A DNA stretch of 64,000 bases, from positions 434,001-498,000 of the forward strand of contig NZ_CP027732.1 in assembly GCF_003852235.1 (NCBI RefSeq), written 5' to 3'. This document shows, piece by piece, positions 49,107 to 58,131 of the stretch (its first letter is position 1; the number at the start of each line of letters is the position of its first letter). The notes under the pieces were generated by a model. That model did no database searches. It saw nothing but the letters and a program-made list of their open reading frames with translations, and was not told the DNA's origin. The stretch is from Pseudomonas sp. R4-35-07. GTDB taxonomy: Bacteria > Pseudomonadota > Gammaproteobacteria > Pseudomonadales > Pseudomonadaceae. Both the position numbers and the translations under genes were made by a program.

Positions 49107-51290
49107 CTAAGCCGCACGGGTATCCTTGATCAAATGCGCCGCCAACGTCCGCAACGGCCCCAACTGCCGACAGATCAACGCCAACTGCGTTTGCACCAGC
49201 CGCTGGCCTTCGTCGATCTCATCCGGCATCTGCTCAAGCTGCGCCGCCAGTGCTTCCTCCTCATCACTCTGAATCGCAATCGGCTGTTTATTCGCCAGCC
49301 CACTGGCGATCTCGTCGATGCTCAACGCCAGGGCGTGCCCGGCACCGTCGATCAACTGCTCACGCACCTCGGCCGGCAGCTGGGTGTCGCGGTGCGCGCC
49401 AAGGCCCGACAAGTAGCTGAGCAGGGTGTGCGACAGCACCAGGAACCTGAAGCCCACATCCGCTTCCTTACGGAAATGCCCCGGTTCCATCAGCATGTTG
49501 GCCAGGGTGGTGGACAGCGCCGCATCGGCGTTGTGCGCGTTGCGACGGGCCAGGCGGTAGGCCAGGTCGTCGCTCTTGCCAGCGGCATACTGCTGCATGA
49601 TCTGGCGCAGGTAGACGCTGTTGCAGGTCAGGGTATTGGCCAGCACTTTGTTCAGGCGCCGACCTTGCCAGTCCGGCAGGAACAGGAACACCGCCAAGCC
49701 CGCGATCAGACTGCCGAGCAGGGTATCGAACAGGCGTGGCAGGAACAGTCCGTAGCCATCGCCCACTTGGTTGAAGCAGAACAGCACCATCAGGGTGATC
49801 GCCGCCGTGGCCAGGGTGTAGCGCGTGGTGCGATTGATAAAGAACACCAGGCCGGCGGCGATGGCGAACATCGACTGCACCACCGGGCTGGGAAACAGGT
49901 CGAACAGCGCCCAGGCCACCGTGAGGCCGATGGCGGTGCCGATGATCCGCTGGCCGAGTTTGCGTCGCGTCGCACCGTAGTTCGGTTGGCACACAAAGAG
50001 CGTGGTGAGGATGATCCAGTAGCCCTGTGAGGCGTGAATGGCATGCAGCGTGGCGTAGCCGACGGTCAATGCCAGGGACAGGCGCAAAGCGTGACGAAAC
50101 AGCAGCGAGGTCGGCGTGAGCTGGGTGCGCAGGCGCGTCCACATTTCCTTGAGGTTGCGCGGGGCGCGGTCCAACAGGTTGCTGTCGGTGGCGTCGGCCA
50201 GGGCATCGGGGTTGCTCGCGTCGCCGAGCAGGCGGTCGAGGGTGGACAAGTTGGCGGCCAGGGCGCGCAACGAGCGCAGCAAGCCGCGCCAGGCCGGGTT
50301 GCTCTGGATGCGCAGGTGTTCCAGGGAGGCGTTCAAATCGCCCAGGGCTTCGGCGAAGCTGTCGTCATAAATGAACGGCTGGCGCAGCTGGATCGACTCG
50401 GCCAGGGCCTGGCACGCCTTGCCTTGCTGGCGCAGCAGGCGTTGACAGCGGAACAGCACGTCGCTGTGGAAGAAGGCTTCGGCCAGGGCGTTATACGGGT
50501 AATGGGACGAGCTGGCGCGCTCGTGGATGTCTTGCGCCAGGAAGTACAGCTTCAGGTAACGGCTGACCTTCGAGCCTGGGCGACCGTTGCCGACGCGGTG
50601 CAGGATGATTTCCTTGGCGGCATTCAAGGCGGCGACGACCCGGCCATTCTGCTGGGCCAATTCCAGGCGCCGCGCCTCTACGTCCAGCTGGCGGATCGGT
50701 TCGAACAGCGACGACTTGAGCTTGAGGTAACGCCCCAGCTCGCGGAACAACCGCGCCAGGCTCTGCTGCACCGGCTGGTTGGAAAACAGCGCCTGCCACA
50801 GCACCGACAGCACGCCGTACCAGGCCGCACCCGCCACCAGCAGCAAGGGCTCGTGCCAGAAATCACTGACGGCCCCGCCGCGCTGGTCCACGCCGATCAT
50901 GGTATAGACCGACAGAATCAACGTGGCCGAGGCAATCGCGCCATAGCGTTCGCCGAGCGCGCCGAGCATGGTCAGGCCGAACGTGGCCAGGGCCAGGGAG
51001 GCCGCGAAAATCCAGGGGTAAGGGAACAGCAACTCCACCGACAGCGCCGCGATGCTGAAGCACACCAGCGTCACCGCCAGGGCGTTGAGGCGGCCTTGCC
51101 AACTGTCATCGGTCTCGGCCAGGGCGCTGGCGATAATCCCCAGGAACAGCGGGATCAACAGCGTCATTTCATCCTGATACCAGCACAGCGCCATGCTGCC
51201 GGTGAGGGCGATGAATACCCTAATGCTGTAGCTGAATTTATCCAGTGCCCACAGGCGCCGCAGGGACTGCTTGAACGAGGTCGATGACAT
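49107..51290 (-). CDS. yccS: YccS family inner-membrane protein (FUSC)
   Basis: This 727-residue protein has two sets of about five to six membrane helices, near residues 20-170 and 400-525, separated by a large cytoplasmic region. This is the fusaric-acid-resistance/YccS layout. Segments such as GYWIILTTLFVCQPNYGATRRKLGQR (in part) mark the family. It is probably an efflux-type protein; the substrate is not established. The C-terminal 200 residues are cytoplasmic. Confidence 0.9.
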   Translation of the reverse strand: MSSTSFKQSLRRLWALDKFSYSIRVFIALTGSMALCWYQDEMTLLIPLFLGIIASALAETDDSWQGRLNALAVTLVCFSIAALSVELLFPYPWIFAASLALATFGLTMLGALGERYGAIASATLILSVYTMIGVDQRGGAVSDFWHEPLLLVAGAAWYGVLSVLWQALFSNQPVQQSLARLFRELGRYLKLKSSLFEPIRQLDVEARRLELAQQNGRVVAALNAAKEIILHRVGNGRPGSKVSRYLKLYFLAQDIHERASSSHYPYNALAEAFFHSDVLFRCQRLLRQQGKACQALAESIQLRQPFIYDDSFAEALGDLNASLEHLRIQSNPAWRGLLRSLRALAANLSTLDRLLGDASNPDALADATDSNLLDRAPRNLKEMWTRLRTQLTPTSLLFRHALRLSLALTVGYATLHAIHASQGYWIILTTLFVCQPNYGATRRKLGQRIIGTAIGLTVAWALFDLFPSPVVQSMFAIAAGLVFFINRTTRYTLATAAITLMVLFCFNQVGDGYGLFLPRLFDTLLGSLIAGLAVFLFLPDWQGRRLNKVLANTLTCNSVYLRQIMQQYAAGKSDDLAYRLARRNAHNADAALSTTLANMLMEPGHFRKEADVGFRFLVLSHTLLSYLSGLGAHRDTQLPAEVREQLIDGAGHALALSIDEIASGLANKQPIAIQSDEEEALAAQLEQMPDEIDEGQRLVQTQLALICRQLGPLRTLAAHLIKDTRAA

Positions 51291-51405
51291 GAAGTCGGGA
51301 GTCTTCCGGGACGATGCCGCTAAATTGAGCTATCAAGGACGCCACGGCAAGGGTGGTGATCACATCCACCCGCAAAATATTTCCCTGGCTCACCACAGAC
51401 CAAAT

Positions 51406-51424
51406 GTGGGAGGGGGCTTGCCCC
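51406..51424. repeat. Left part of a type A REPIN split by the IS481 element
   Basis: GTGGGAGGGGGCTTGCCCC stops where the IS481 element begins. The remainder of the same palindrome resumes at 52702. Confidence 0.85.
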
Positions 51425-51431
51425 GGTACAA

Positions 51432-51475
51432 ACCGGGGACATCGTTTACATTTCTAACCGGGGACATGGTTTACA
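51432..51475 (+). repeat. IS481 left end, tandem transposase-binding repeats
   Basis: Two 19-base units, ACCGGGGACATCGTTTACA and ACCGGGGACATGGTTTACA, lie 25 bases apart start to start. They match the right end in inverse orientation. Confidence 0.88.
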
Positions 51476-51507
51476 GGTTAATACGCATGATCAGGAGGTA
51501 ACTGATC

Positions 51508-52656
51508 ATGCCCTGGAACCAAGAGTCTCCGATGAATCAACGAATCAGACTGGTCGCTGACTGGCTTTCTGGTAATTACACCAAAAGCCAGCTGGCGCGC
51601 CGCTTTAACGTAAGTCGGCCTACCGTCGACAAATGGATCGGCCGGCACAATGGCGATTTAAAGTCGTTAGCCGAACTGTCCCGACGCCCTCACAACAGCC
51701 CCAATAAAATCGACGATGAAATCCTGGCCCGTGTGGTGGCGATGAAGGAGGCGCACGATAAATGGGGTCCGAAGAAGCTTCTCGAGCTATTGCGACTTGA
51801 AGATCCCTCCATCGCCTGGCCTTCCCCAAGTACAGCAGGCCAATGGCTTGATCGACTTGGGCTCGTCCAAAAGCGGCGCTTCAAGCGCAGACACGGTAAT
51901 TCCCCTGTAGTAATGCGCGAGGCCAACGAACCTAACCAGACGTGGTGCGCCGACTACAAAGGGCAATTCAAAATGCATAACGCGCAGATGTGCTTCCCTT
52001 TGACCATCACAGACCACGCTTCCCGGATGATTTTGGCGTGCAGGGCTCATTCAAAGATCAAGACTGAACCTGTTAAACAAGCCTTTGAGAGACTGTTTCA
52101 GGAGTACGGCATGCCCGAAGTTATTCGGTCGGACAACGGTGTTCCGTTTGCCTCTCCTGGCCTGGCAAGAATATCCACGCTGGCAGTTTGGTGGATACGT
52201 CTGGGCATCTATCCGGAGCGCACCATGCCAGGAAGACCGGCCCAAAGTGGTCGCCATGAGCGGATGCACCGTAGCTTGAAACTGGAGCTGCCCTTAGGAG
52301 AAAACTTAATCGAGCAGCAGCTTTTGCTGGAGCATTTCAGGCATGAGTTCAATTACGTGCGCCCTCATGAAGCGCTCGGTATGAAACGTCCAGGGGACGT
52401 GTATGTGCCGTCTACGCGGATTTACCCAGGATGCTTGCCGGATGTGGAGTATCCGTCCGAAATGAAGGTTCGAAGCGTCAGACAGGACGGGTCGATCAAG
52501 TGGAACGGCAAGTTGGTATTTATCAGCGAGGCGCTGTCAGGGGAGCAGATAGGGCTTAAAGAGGCTGAGGATGATGTTTGGGATTTGTACTTGTGTGATT
52601 ATCCCCTGGGAAGGCTTGGGCGAGGTATGACCCGCGTCCAAGCCTCAAATGTGTAA
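51508..52656 (+). CDS. IS481 family transposase
   Basis: This 382-residue DDE transposase has an N-terminal helix-turn-helix (YTKSQLARRFNVSRPTVDKW, residues 28-47). The catalytic triad sits in WCADYKGQF, RSDNGVPF and GRHERMHRSL, and the product has the rve-family C-terminal region. AGGAGG is nine bases before the ATG. The stop codon lies within the inner copy of the right-end repeat. The frame is intact, so the element may be active. Confidence 0.94.
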   Translation: MPWNQESPMNQRIRLVADWLSGNYTKSQLARRFNVSRPTVDKWIGRHNGDLKSLAELSRRPHNSPNKIDDEILARVVAMKEAHDKWGPKKLLELLRLEDPSIAWPSPSTAGQWLDRLGLVQKRRFKRRHGNSPVVMREANEPNQTWCADYKGQFKMHNAQMCFPLTITDHASRMILACRAHSKIKTEPVKQAFERLFQEYGMPEVIRSDNGVPFASPGLARISTLAVWWIRLGIYPERTMPGRPAQSGRHERMHRSLKLELPLGENLIEQQLLLEHFRHEFNYVRPHEALGMKRPGDVYVPSTRIYPGCLPDVEYPSEMKVRSVRQDGSIKWNGKLVFISEALSGEQIGLKEAEDDVWDLYLCDYPLGRLGRGMTRVQASNV

Positions 52657-52695
52657 ACGATGTCCCCGGTTTCAGATGTAAACGATGTCTACGGT
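52652..52695 (-). repeat. IS481 right end, tandem transposase-binding repeats
   Basis: TGTAAACGATGTCCCCGGT and TGTAAACGATGTCTACGGT, 25 bases apart, are the inverse of the left-end units. The outer copy has two changes. Confidence 0.88.
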
Positions 52696-52701
52696 TCTAC
52701 A

Positions 52702-52773
52702 CCCCGATAGCAGTGGACCATTCAACTCATCAGGTGACTGACACACTGCTATCGGGAGCAAGCTCCCTCCCAC
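52702..52773. repeat. Right part of the type A REPIN split by the IS481 element
   Basis: CCCCGATAGCAGTGG and the inverse arm GGGAGCAAGCTCCCTCCCAC complete the palindrome started at 51406. Without the IS the unit would be about 88 bases, the normal length. Confidence 0.85.
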
Positions 52774-52791
52774 ATTTTTTACCGTGTCGTG

Positions 52792-53970
52792 TCAGACGTA
52801 CTGCGCAGCCGCATAGCCTGACGCCCAGGCCCACTGGAAGTTGAACCCGCCCAAGTGCCCGGTGACATCCAGCACTTCACCGATAAAGTACAGCCCTGGG
52901 CTTTTCAGCGACTCCATGGTCTTGGAAGACACTTCCCGCGTGTCCACCCCGCCCAATGTCACCTCGGCGGTGCGATAGCCCTCCGTGCCCGCCGGTACCA
53001 ACTGCCAGCTGCCGAGCATCGAAGCGATGTCGGCAATTTCGGCATGGGTGTACTGCTTCATCGGCTTGGACGCGAACCAGGTCTCCGCCAGCAGGTTGGC
53101 CATCTTCTTGGTGAAAATCTCGCCCAGCAGGGTTTTCAGCTCGCTGTTGGGGCGCTCGGCCTGTTGCTGTTGCAGCCAGGCGTGGGCGTCGTGGTCGGGC
53201 AGCAGGTTGATTTCCACGGTGTCGCCGGATTCCCAGTAGGAAGAAATCTGCAGGATCGCCGGCCCGCTCAGGCCGCGATGGGTAAACAGGATGTTCTCGC
53301 GAAAGCTCTGGCCGTTGCAGCTGACCAGGCAGTCCACCGAGGTGCCCGACAGCTCGCCGCACAAGTCCTTGAGCTGATCGGTGATGGTGAACGGCACCAG
53401 TCCCGCGCGGGTCGGCAGCAGCTCATGGCCAAATTGCCTGGCCACTTGATAACCGAAGCCGGTGGCGCCCAGGGTCGGGATCGACAGGCCGCCCGTGGCG
53501 ATCACCAAGGACTCGCAGCGCAGTTCGCCCAGGGTGGTCTGCAACTGGTAGCCGTGGTCGACCTTGGCGATGGCTTCAATCGAGGTATCCAGGTGCAGGC
53601 TCACGCCGGTCTGGATGCATTCGTCGAGCAGCATGCCGAGGATGTCGCTGGACTTGTTGTCGCAGAACAGCTGGCCGAGTTTCTTTTCGTGGTACGGCAC
53701 GCCGTGCTTGGCTACCAGCCCGATGAAATCCCACTGGGTATAGCGCGCCAGCGCCGACTTGCAGAAGTGCGCGTTGTGCGAGAGGAAGTTGGCCGGCTCG
53801 GTGTACAGGTTGGTGAAATTGCAGCGGCCACCGCCGGACATCAGGATCTTTTTGCCGGCCTTGTTCGCATGGTCGATCAGCATCACCTTGCGCCCCCGCC
53901 CCGCGGCGGTCAGCGCGCACATCAAGCCTGCGGCGCCGGCGCCAATGATCACAACTTCGGTCGAGCGCAC
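52792..53970 (-). CDS. HI0933/YhiN family flavoprotein
   Basis: This 392-residue FAD protein of the HI0933 group begins VRSTEVVIIGAGAAGLMCAL (dinucleotide-binding GxGxxG). It has the conserved KKILMSGGGRCNFTN segment, ATGGLSIPTLGATGFGY and the C-terminal GEVLDVTGHLGGFNFQWAW. Function in bacteria is undefined; these proteins are annotated as NAD(P)/FAD-dependent oxidoreductases. The GTG at 53970 has AGGA eight bases upstream; a TTG at 53988 would add six residues. Confidence 0.9.
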   Translation of the reverse strand: MRSTEVVIIGAGAAGLMCALTAAGRGRKVMLIDHANKAGKKILMSGGGRCNFTNLYTEPANFLSHNAHFCKSALARYTQWDFIGLVAKHGVPYHEKKLGQLFCDNKSSDILGMLLDECIQTGVSLHLDTSIEAIAKVDHGYQLQTTLGELRCESLVIATGGLSIPTLGATGFGYQVARQFGHELLPTRAGLVPFTITDQLKDLCGELSGTSVDCLVSCNGQSFRENILFTHRGLSGPAILQISSYWESGDTVEINLLPDHDAHAWLQQQQAERPNSELKTLLGEIFTKKMANLLAETWFASKPMKQYTHAEIADIASMLGSWQLVPAGTEGYRTAEVTLGGVDTREVSSKTMESLKSPGLYFIGEVLDVTGHLGGFNFQWAWASGYAAAQYV

Positions 53971-54013
53971 AGCAATGTCCTCATGCAAATTCTGAATTGG
54001 AATACAGTCAAAT

Positions 54014-54100
54014 GTGGGAGGGGGCTTGCTCCCGATGGCGGTGTGTCAGTCAGTACATCTAGCACTGATACACCGCTATCGGGGGCAAGCCCCCTCCCAC
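54014..54100. repeat. REPIN, type A, converging arms
   Basis: GTGGGAGGGGGCTTGC and its inverse enclose a centre with short inner repeats, between the flavoprotein start and the dbpA end. Confidence 0.95.
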
Positions 54101-54127
54101 ATTGGATTTTCATTGGATGGAAGAGCC

Positions 54128-55513
54128 TTACAGAATCCGCACGCGCAACGAACGGCCCTTGATTTTGCCGTCGTTCAAACGCTGCAGTGCCTGCTTGGCG
54201 ACCCCGCGCTCCACGGCGACGAAGGCCTGGAAGTCAAAGATCGCGATCTTGCCGACCTGGGCTCCCGGAATCCCGGCATCGCCGGTCAGTGCGCCAAGGA
54301 TGTCGCCTGGGCGAACCTTGTCTTTACGCCCGGCGGCGATGCACAGGGTGCTCATCTGCGGCAGCAGCGGGCCGCCGCTCTGCGGCTTGAGGTTGTCCAG
54401 CTGGTCCCAGTTCAAGGGCGACTTTTGCAACTGCTCGATGGCTTGGGCACGGTGCGCTTCGGACGGCGCCACCAGGCTGATGGCGATGCCGGTCTCCCCC
54501 GCGCGACCGGTACGGCCGACACGGTGGATATGGATTTCCGAGTCGCGGGCCAGTTCGACGTTGATCACCATGTCCAGTGCGTCGATGTCCAGGCCACGGG
54601 CGGCCACGTCGGTGGCTACCAGGACCGAGGTGCTGCGGTTGGCGAACATGGCCAGCACCTGGTCGCGGTCACGCTGCTCGAGGTCGCCATGCAGGCCAAC
54701 GGCGGAGATGCCTTTGGCGGTCAGGTGGTCGACGGTTTCCTGCACTTGCTGCTTGGTGAAGCAGAACGCCACGCACGAAGCCGGGCGGAAATGCGCCAGC
54801 ACCTTGGTCACGGCGTCCATACGCTCTTCCGGCGAGATCTCGTAGAAACGCTGCTCGATCTGGTCGTCGGAGTGGAAGGCTTCGGCTTTCACCTGTTGCG
54901 GCGCGCGCATGAACTTGGAGGCCAGCTGCTTGATGCTCACCGGGTAGGTGGCCGAGAACAGTAGGGTCTGGCGGCGTGGCGGGGTCTTGCTGATGATGTC
55001 TTCGATGGCGTCGTAGAAACCCATGTCGAGCATGCGGTCGGCTTCATCGAGGATCAGCGTGTTCAAACCGTCCAGTACCAGCGAACCTTTGCGCAAGTGC
55101 TGCTGGATACGGCCCGGGGTGCCGACGATCACGTGGGCACCGTGCTCAAGGGAGGCGATCTGTGGGCCGAGGGACACGCCACCGCACAGGGTCAGCACCT
55201 TGATGTTGTCTTCGGCGCGGGCCAGGCGACGGATTTCCTTGGCCACCTGGTCGGCCAGCTCGCGCGTAGGGCACATCACCAGGGCCTGGCAACCGAAGTA
55301 ACGCGGGTTGATCGGGTTCAGCAGGCCGATACCGAAGGCGGCGGTCTTGCCGCTGCCGGTCTTGGCCTGGGCGATCAGGTCCAGCCCCTTGAGGATCACC
55401 GGCAAGCTCTGCGCCTGGATCTGCGTCATCTCGACATAACCCAGCGAGTCGAGGTTAGCCAGCATGGCGGCGGACAGGGGCAAAGTATTAAAAGCGGTGG
55501 CGATGGTGGTCAC
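54128..55513 (-). CDS. dbpA: ATP-dependent RNA helicase DbpA
   Basis: DbpA is a DEAD-box helicase that acts on 23S rRNA hairpin 92 during large-subunit assembly. The 461-residue protein shows motif I AKTGSGKT, DEAD, SAT (motif III), VATDVAARGLDI (V) and HRVGRTGRAG (VI), then the C-terminal DbpA RNA-binding domain (LCIAAGRKDKVRPGDILGAL, in part). The GTG at 55513 gives the usual start (TTIATAFNTLPL) but has a weak ribosome binding site. An upstream frame extends 21 codons further. Confidence 0.94.
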   Translation of the reverse strand: MTTIATAFNTLPLSAAMLANLDSLGYVEMTQIQAQSLPVILKGLDLIAQAKTGSGKTAAFGIGLLNPINPRYFGCQALVMCPTRELADQVAKEIRRLARAEDNIKVLTLCGGVSLGPQIASLEHGAHVIVGTPGRIQQHLRKGSLVLDGLNTLILDEADRMLDMGFYDAIEDIISKTPPRRQTLLFSATYPVSIKQLASKFMRAPQQVKAEAFHSDDQIEQRFYEISPEERMDAVTKVLAHFRPASCVAFCFTKQQVQETVDHLTAKGISAVGLHGDLEQRDRDQVLAMFANRSTSVLVATDVAARGLDIDALDMVINVELARDSEIHIHRVGRTGRAGETGIAISLVAPSEAHRAQAIEQLQKSPLNWDQLDNLKPQSGGPLLPQMSTLCIAAGRKDKVRPGDILGALTGDAGIPGAQVGKIAIFDFQAFVAVERGVAKQALQRLNDGKIKGRSLRVRIL

Positions 55514-55595
55514 GGGACTGGCTCTGCAAAACAAAATGTCGCGCAGTGTACCAGTCTCGTGGGAATTTCCCCGCAAGTTCTAGACGAGACGCCGG

Positions 55596-57023
55596 TCAAT
55601 GCTCCAGGTCATGCTCGCGGCTGACCACGCGTTTGCCGTCTTTTGGCGACAATTGCAGGAAGATCGCCGCCGCCAGCATGGCCATGATGCCCACCGTGAG
55701 GAACGTCAGCTGGAACGCGCCCAGTACCGTATTCACCCCATCGTTGCCGGTCTCCAAGGTAAACCCGCCGAGCAGCGCACCGGCGCAGGCCACGCCCAGG
55801 CTCAGGGACAGTTGCGCCACCACCGACAGCAAACTGTTGCCGCTGCTGGCCTGGGCGTCGTCGAGGTCGATCAGCGTCACGGTGTTCATCGCGGTGAATT
55901 GCAGGGAGTTGATCGCGCCCAGCACCGCGAGCATGCCCAGCAGCATGGGATAGGGCGTCTGTTCGCTGACCAGGCCCATGCTCGCCAGCATCGCGCCCAG
56001 GGCCAGGGTGTTGCCGGTGAGCACCACGCGATAACCCAGGCGCTCGATCAACGGCCTCGCGATGGACTTGGCAAACATCGCCGCCGCCGCGAGCGGCAGC
56101 ATGCTCATGCCGGCTTCCGACGGCGAATAGCCCAGCGCCACCTGCAACAGCAAGGGCACCAGAAACGGCAGGGCACCGCTGCCCAGGCGTGCGAACAGGT
56201 TGCCGAGGATGCCCACGGCAAAGGTGCGGGTCTTGAACAGCACCGGGGAGAACAGCGGGTTATCGATATGCCCGGCGCGCAGCCAATACGCCGCCAGGCA
56301 CGCCAGGCCACCGAACAGCAGCAGCATCACCCGCAGGTGCGGCAAGTGCAGTTCGCCCAGGCCTTCCATGGCGATGGTGATCAGCACCATCGCCGCGCCG
56401 AACAGCACAAAGCCCAGGCCATCGAAGCGCGTGCGCTCGCTGCCGCGCAGGTCTGGAATGAATTTCCACACGGCATAGCAGCCGATCATGCCCACCGGCA
56501 GGTTAATCAGGAAGATCCAGTGCCAGGTCAGGTATTGCACCATCCAGCCGCCCAGGGTCGGGCCGAGCAACGGGCCGAGCAGGCCGGGGATTGTGATGAA
56601 ACCCATGATCCGCACCAGCTCGGAACGGGGATATGCGCGCAGCACCACCAGGCGCCCGACCGGCAGCATCAGCGCCCCGCCCAAACCCTGGATCACCCGC
56701 GCACCCACCAGCATGCTCAAGCTGCTGGACAGGGCGCACAGCAATGATCCGATGCTGAATAGCAAAATGGCGCCAAAGAAGATTTTCTTGGTACCGAAGC
56801 GATCGGCGATCCAGCCGGATGCCGGAATCAGCAAGGCGACGGTGAGCATGTAGGCAATGACTACGCCCTGCATGCGCAGCGGGTTTTCCGCCAGGTCCCG
56901 GGCCATGGCCGGCAAAGCCGTATTGAGGATCGTCCCGTCCAGCGACTGCATGAAGAAGGCAATCGCTACCACCCAGGGTAACCAGCGGGCGGTCTTGGCG
57001 TCGAGAGGGGCACGATTCGGCAT
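55596..57023 (-). CDS. mdtD: MFS multidrug exporter, DHA2 family (MdtD-like)
   Basis: This 475-residue inner-membrane proton antiporter has about 14 hydrophobic segments. DHA2 signatures include MQSLDGTILNTALP (motif D1) in TM1, WIADRFGTKKIF (motif A) and GLGGALMLPVGR and GPLLGPTLGGW (motif C). The closest known layout is MdtD (YegB). The substrate is unknown. It lies 35 bases from the end of rhlA in the same direction. Confidence 0.88.
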   Translation of the reverse strand: MPNRAPLDAKTARWLPWVVAIAFFMQSLDGTILNTALPAMARDLAENPLRMQGVVIAYMLTVALLIPASGWIADRFGTKKIFFGAILLFSIGSLLCALSSSLSMLVGARVIQGLGGALMLPVGRLVVLRAYPRSELVRIMGFITIPGLLGPLLGPTLGGWMVQYLTWHWIFLINLPVGMIGCYAVWKFIPDLRGSERTRFDGLGFVLFGAAMVLITIAMEGLGELHLPHLRVMLLLFGGLACLAAYWLRAGHIDNPLFSPVLFKTRTFAVGILGNLFARLGSGALPFLVPLLLQVALGYSPSEAGMSMLPLAAAAMFAKSIARPLIERLGYRVVLTGNTLALGAMLASMGLVSEQTPYPMLLGMLAVLGAINSLQFTAMNTVTLIDLDDAQASSGNSLLSVVAQLSLSLGVACAGALLGGFTLETGNDGVNTVLGAFQLTFLTVGIMAMLAAAIFLQLSPKDGKRVVSREHDLEH

Positions 57024-57058
57024 GGGATCCCTTTTGTTAGCAGGCTATGTGTCGGCGA

Positions 57059-57949
57059 TTATGCGCCATCCGTCGCTGCTTTTCCCACTGGCGGTTCGTC
57101 TAAGTCCGACATTGAAGCGTGCTCGCCCACCAAAAAATCCAGCAAGACGCGATGCACTGCCAGCGCCGCCTCGCGGGATTCCAGGTCAAGCAAATGGCCG
57201 GTGTGTTCGGCCACGGCGAAACTGCTGCGCCTCACGTAACTGCCGAACAGTTGTGCATCGGCGGCGGGGGTGTATTCGTCCAGCGTACCGTTGAGAAAGT
57301 GCACCGGCGTTTCAATCTGCCTGAGCGCGGGCAGGTAGTTGCCGTCGCCCAGTGCCAGCACCTGATGAATATGAAAGCGCGCCTGGCGATACTCGGTGGT
57401 GGCCATGTTCGCCAGATGGCGGTGGTTGTTGCGCTTGAGGCGGGGCGACAAGTATTTCCCGACCGTCTCGTTGAGCAGATGGCCGACGGCGGATTTGTCA
57501 TCGGCCTCGATCAACACGCGTACGCGCTCCACATACTCAAGCATCGCCTGGTTGAGGTTGGGCGCCAGGGCCATCACTACCGAGCTTTCGATGGAGGGCG
57601 GATTATAGGCCAGGGTCAGCAGCGTGGAGATGCCACCCCATGAGGCCGAGACCAGATGGTTGACCGCAAAGCGCTGCACCAGCGCCCGCAGGATCTGCAC
57701 TTCGTCATCCTTGGTGACCAGGTCGAGGTCGGTGTTGTGCTCGCGGGAATAGCCGGAGAAGGGCAGGTCGAACAGCAGCACATTGAAATGCTCGGCCAGG
57801 CATTTGCTGGTGCGGGCAAAGGAGCGCGTGGTGGACAGCGCGCCATTGACCATCAGCACGGTTTTTCTGTGTGGGTCGTTGCCCAGTTGCTCTACGTGGA
57901 CGTTGTAATGCTTGTACAGCTTGTCTATGACAAAACTTGCCTGGGTCAT
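57059..57949 (-). CDS. rhlA: RhlA-like 3-(3-hydroxyalkanoyloxy)alkanoate synthase
   Basis: RhlA joins two 3-hydroxyacyl chains to make HAA, the lipid part of rhamnolipids and itself a surfactant. The 296-residue alpha/beta hydrolase is close to P. aeruginosa RhlA over nearly its full length ([48 protein letters not shown]). It keeps the catalytic Ser103, Asp224 and His252. It is closer to RhlA than to PhaG. No rhlB glycosyltransferase gene is adjacent. The ATG at 57949 follows GGGAG. It is co-directional with the exporter gene. Confidence 0.88.
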   Translation of the reverse strand: MTQASFVIDKLYKHYNVHVEQLGNDPHRKTVLMVNGALSTTRSFARTSKCLAEHFNVLLFDLPFSGYSREHNTDLDLVTKDDEVQILRALVQRFAVNHLVSASWGGISTLLTLAYNPPSIESSVVMALAPNLNQAMLEYVERVRVLIEADDKSAVGHLLNETVGKYLSPRLKRNNHRHLANMATTEYRQARFHIHQVLALGDGNYLPALRQIETPVHFLNGTLDEYTPAADAQLFGSYVRRSSFAVAEHTGHLLDLESREAALAVHRVLLDFLVGEHASMSDLDEPPVGKAATDGA

Positions 57950-58089
57950 CGCAACACTCCCTGTCGTGTGGCGGTATGCCATTAGCTTTTATAACGGGGT
58001 TTATTGCGGGCGACAACAGGCCGCCCGGAGTATGGGATTGAACGGTAGGAAGGGGCTCAGCGAAGTGTCCGAAATCAACACAGGACAAT

Positions 58090-58115
58090 GTGGGAGGGGG
58101 CAAGCCCCCTCCCAC
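58090..58115. repeat. Single type A hairpin
   Basis: GTGGGAGGGGGCAAGCCCCC continues to TCCCAC, a perfect 26-base palindrome. It is the type A repeat collapsed to its two outer arms with the centre deleted. Confidence 0.85.
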
Positions 58116-58131
58116 ATTGGATGTGCGGTGC

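Larger units (their letters stand above)
51425..52701 (+). mobile_element. IS481 family insertion sequence
   Basis: A complete element of about 1.28 kb. Each end carries two copies of ACCGGGGACATCGTTTACA or a near match: 51432-51450 and 51457-51475 at the left, inverted at 52652-52670 and 52677-52695 at the right. It encodes one intact transposase. It lies inside a REPIN, with C residues on both sides that look like a short target duplication of three or four bases. Exact ends are inferred from the palindrome it interrupts. Confidence 0.88.
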
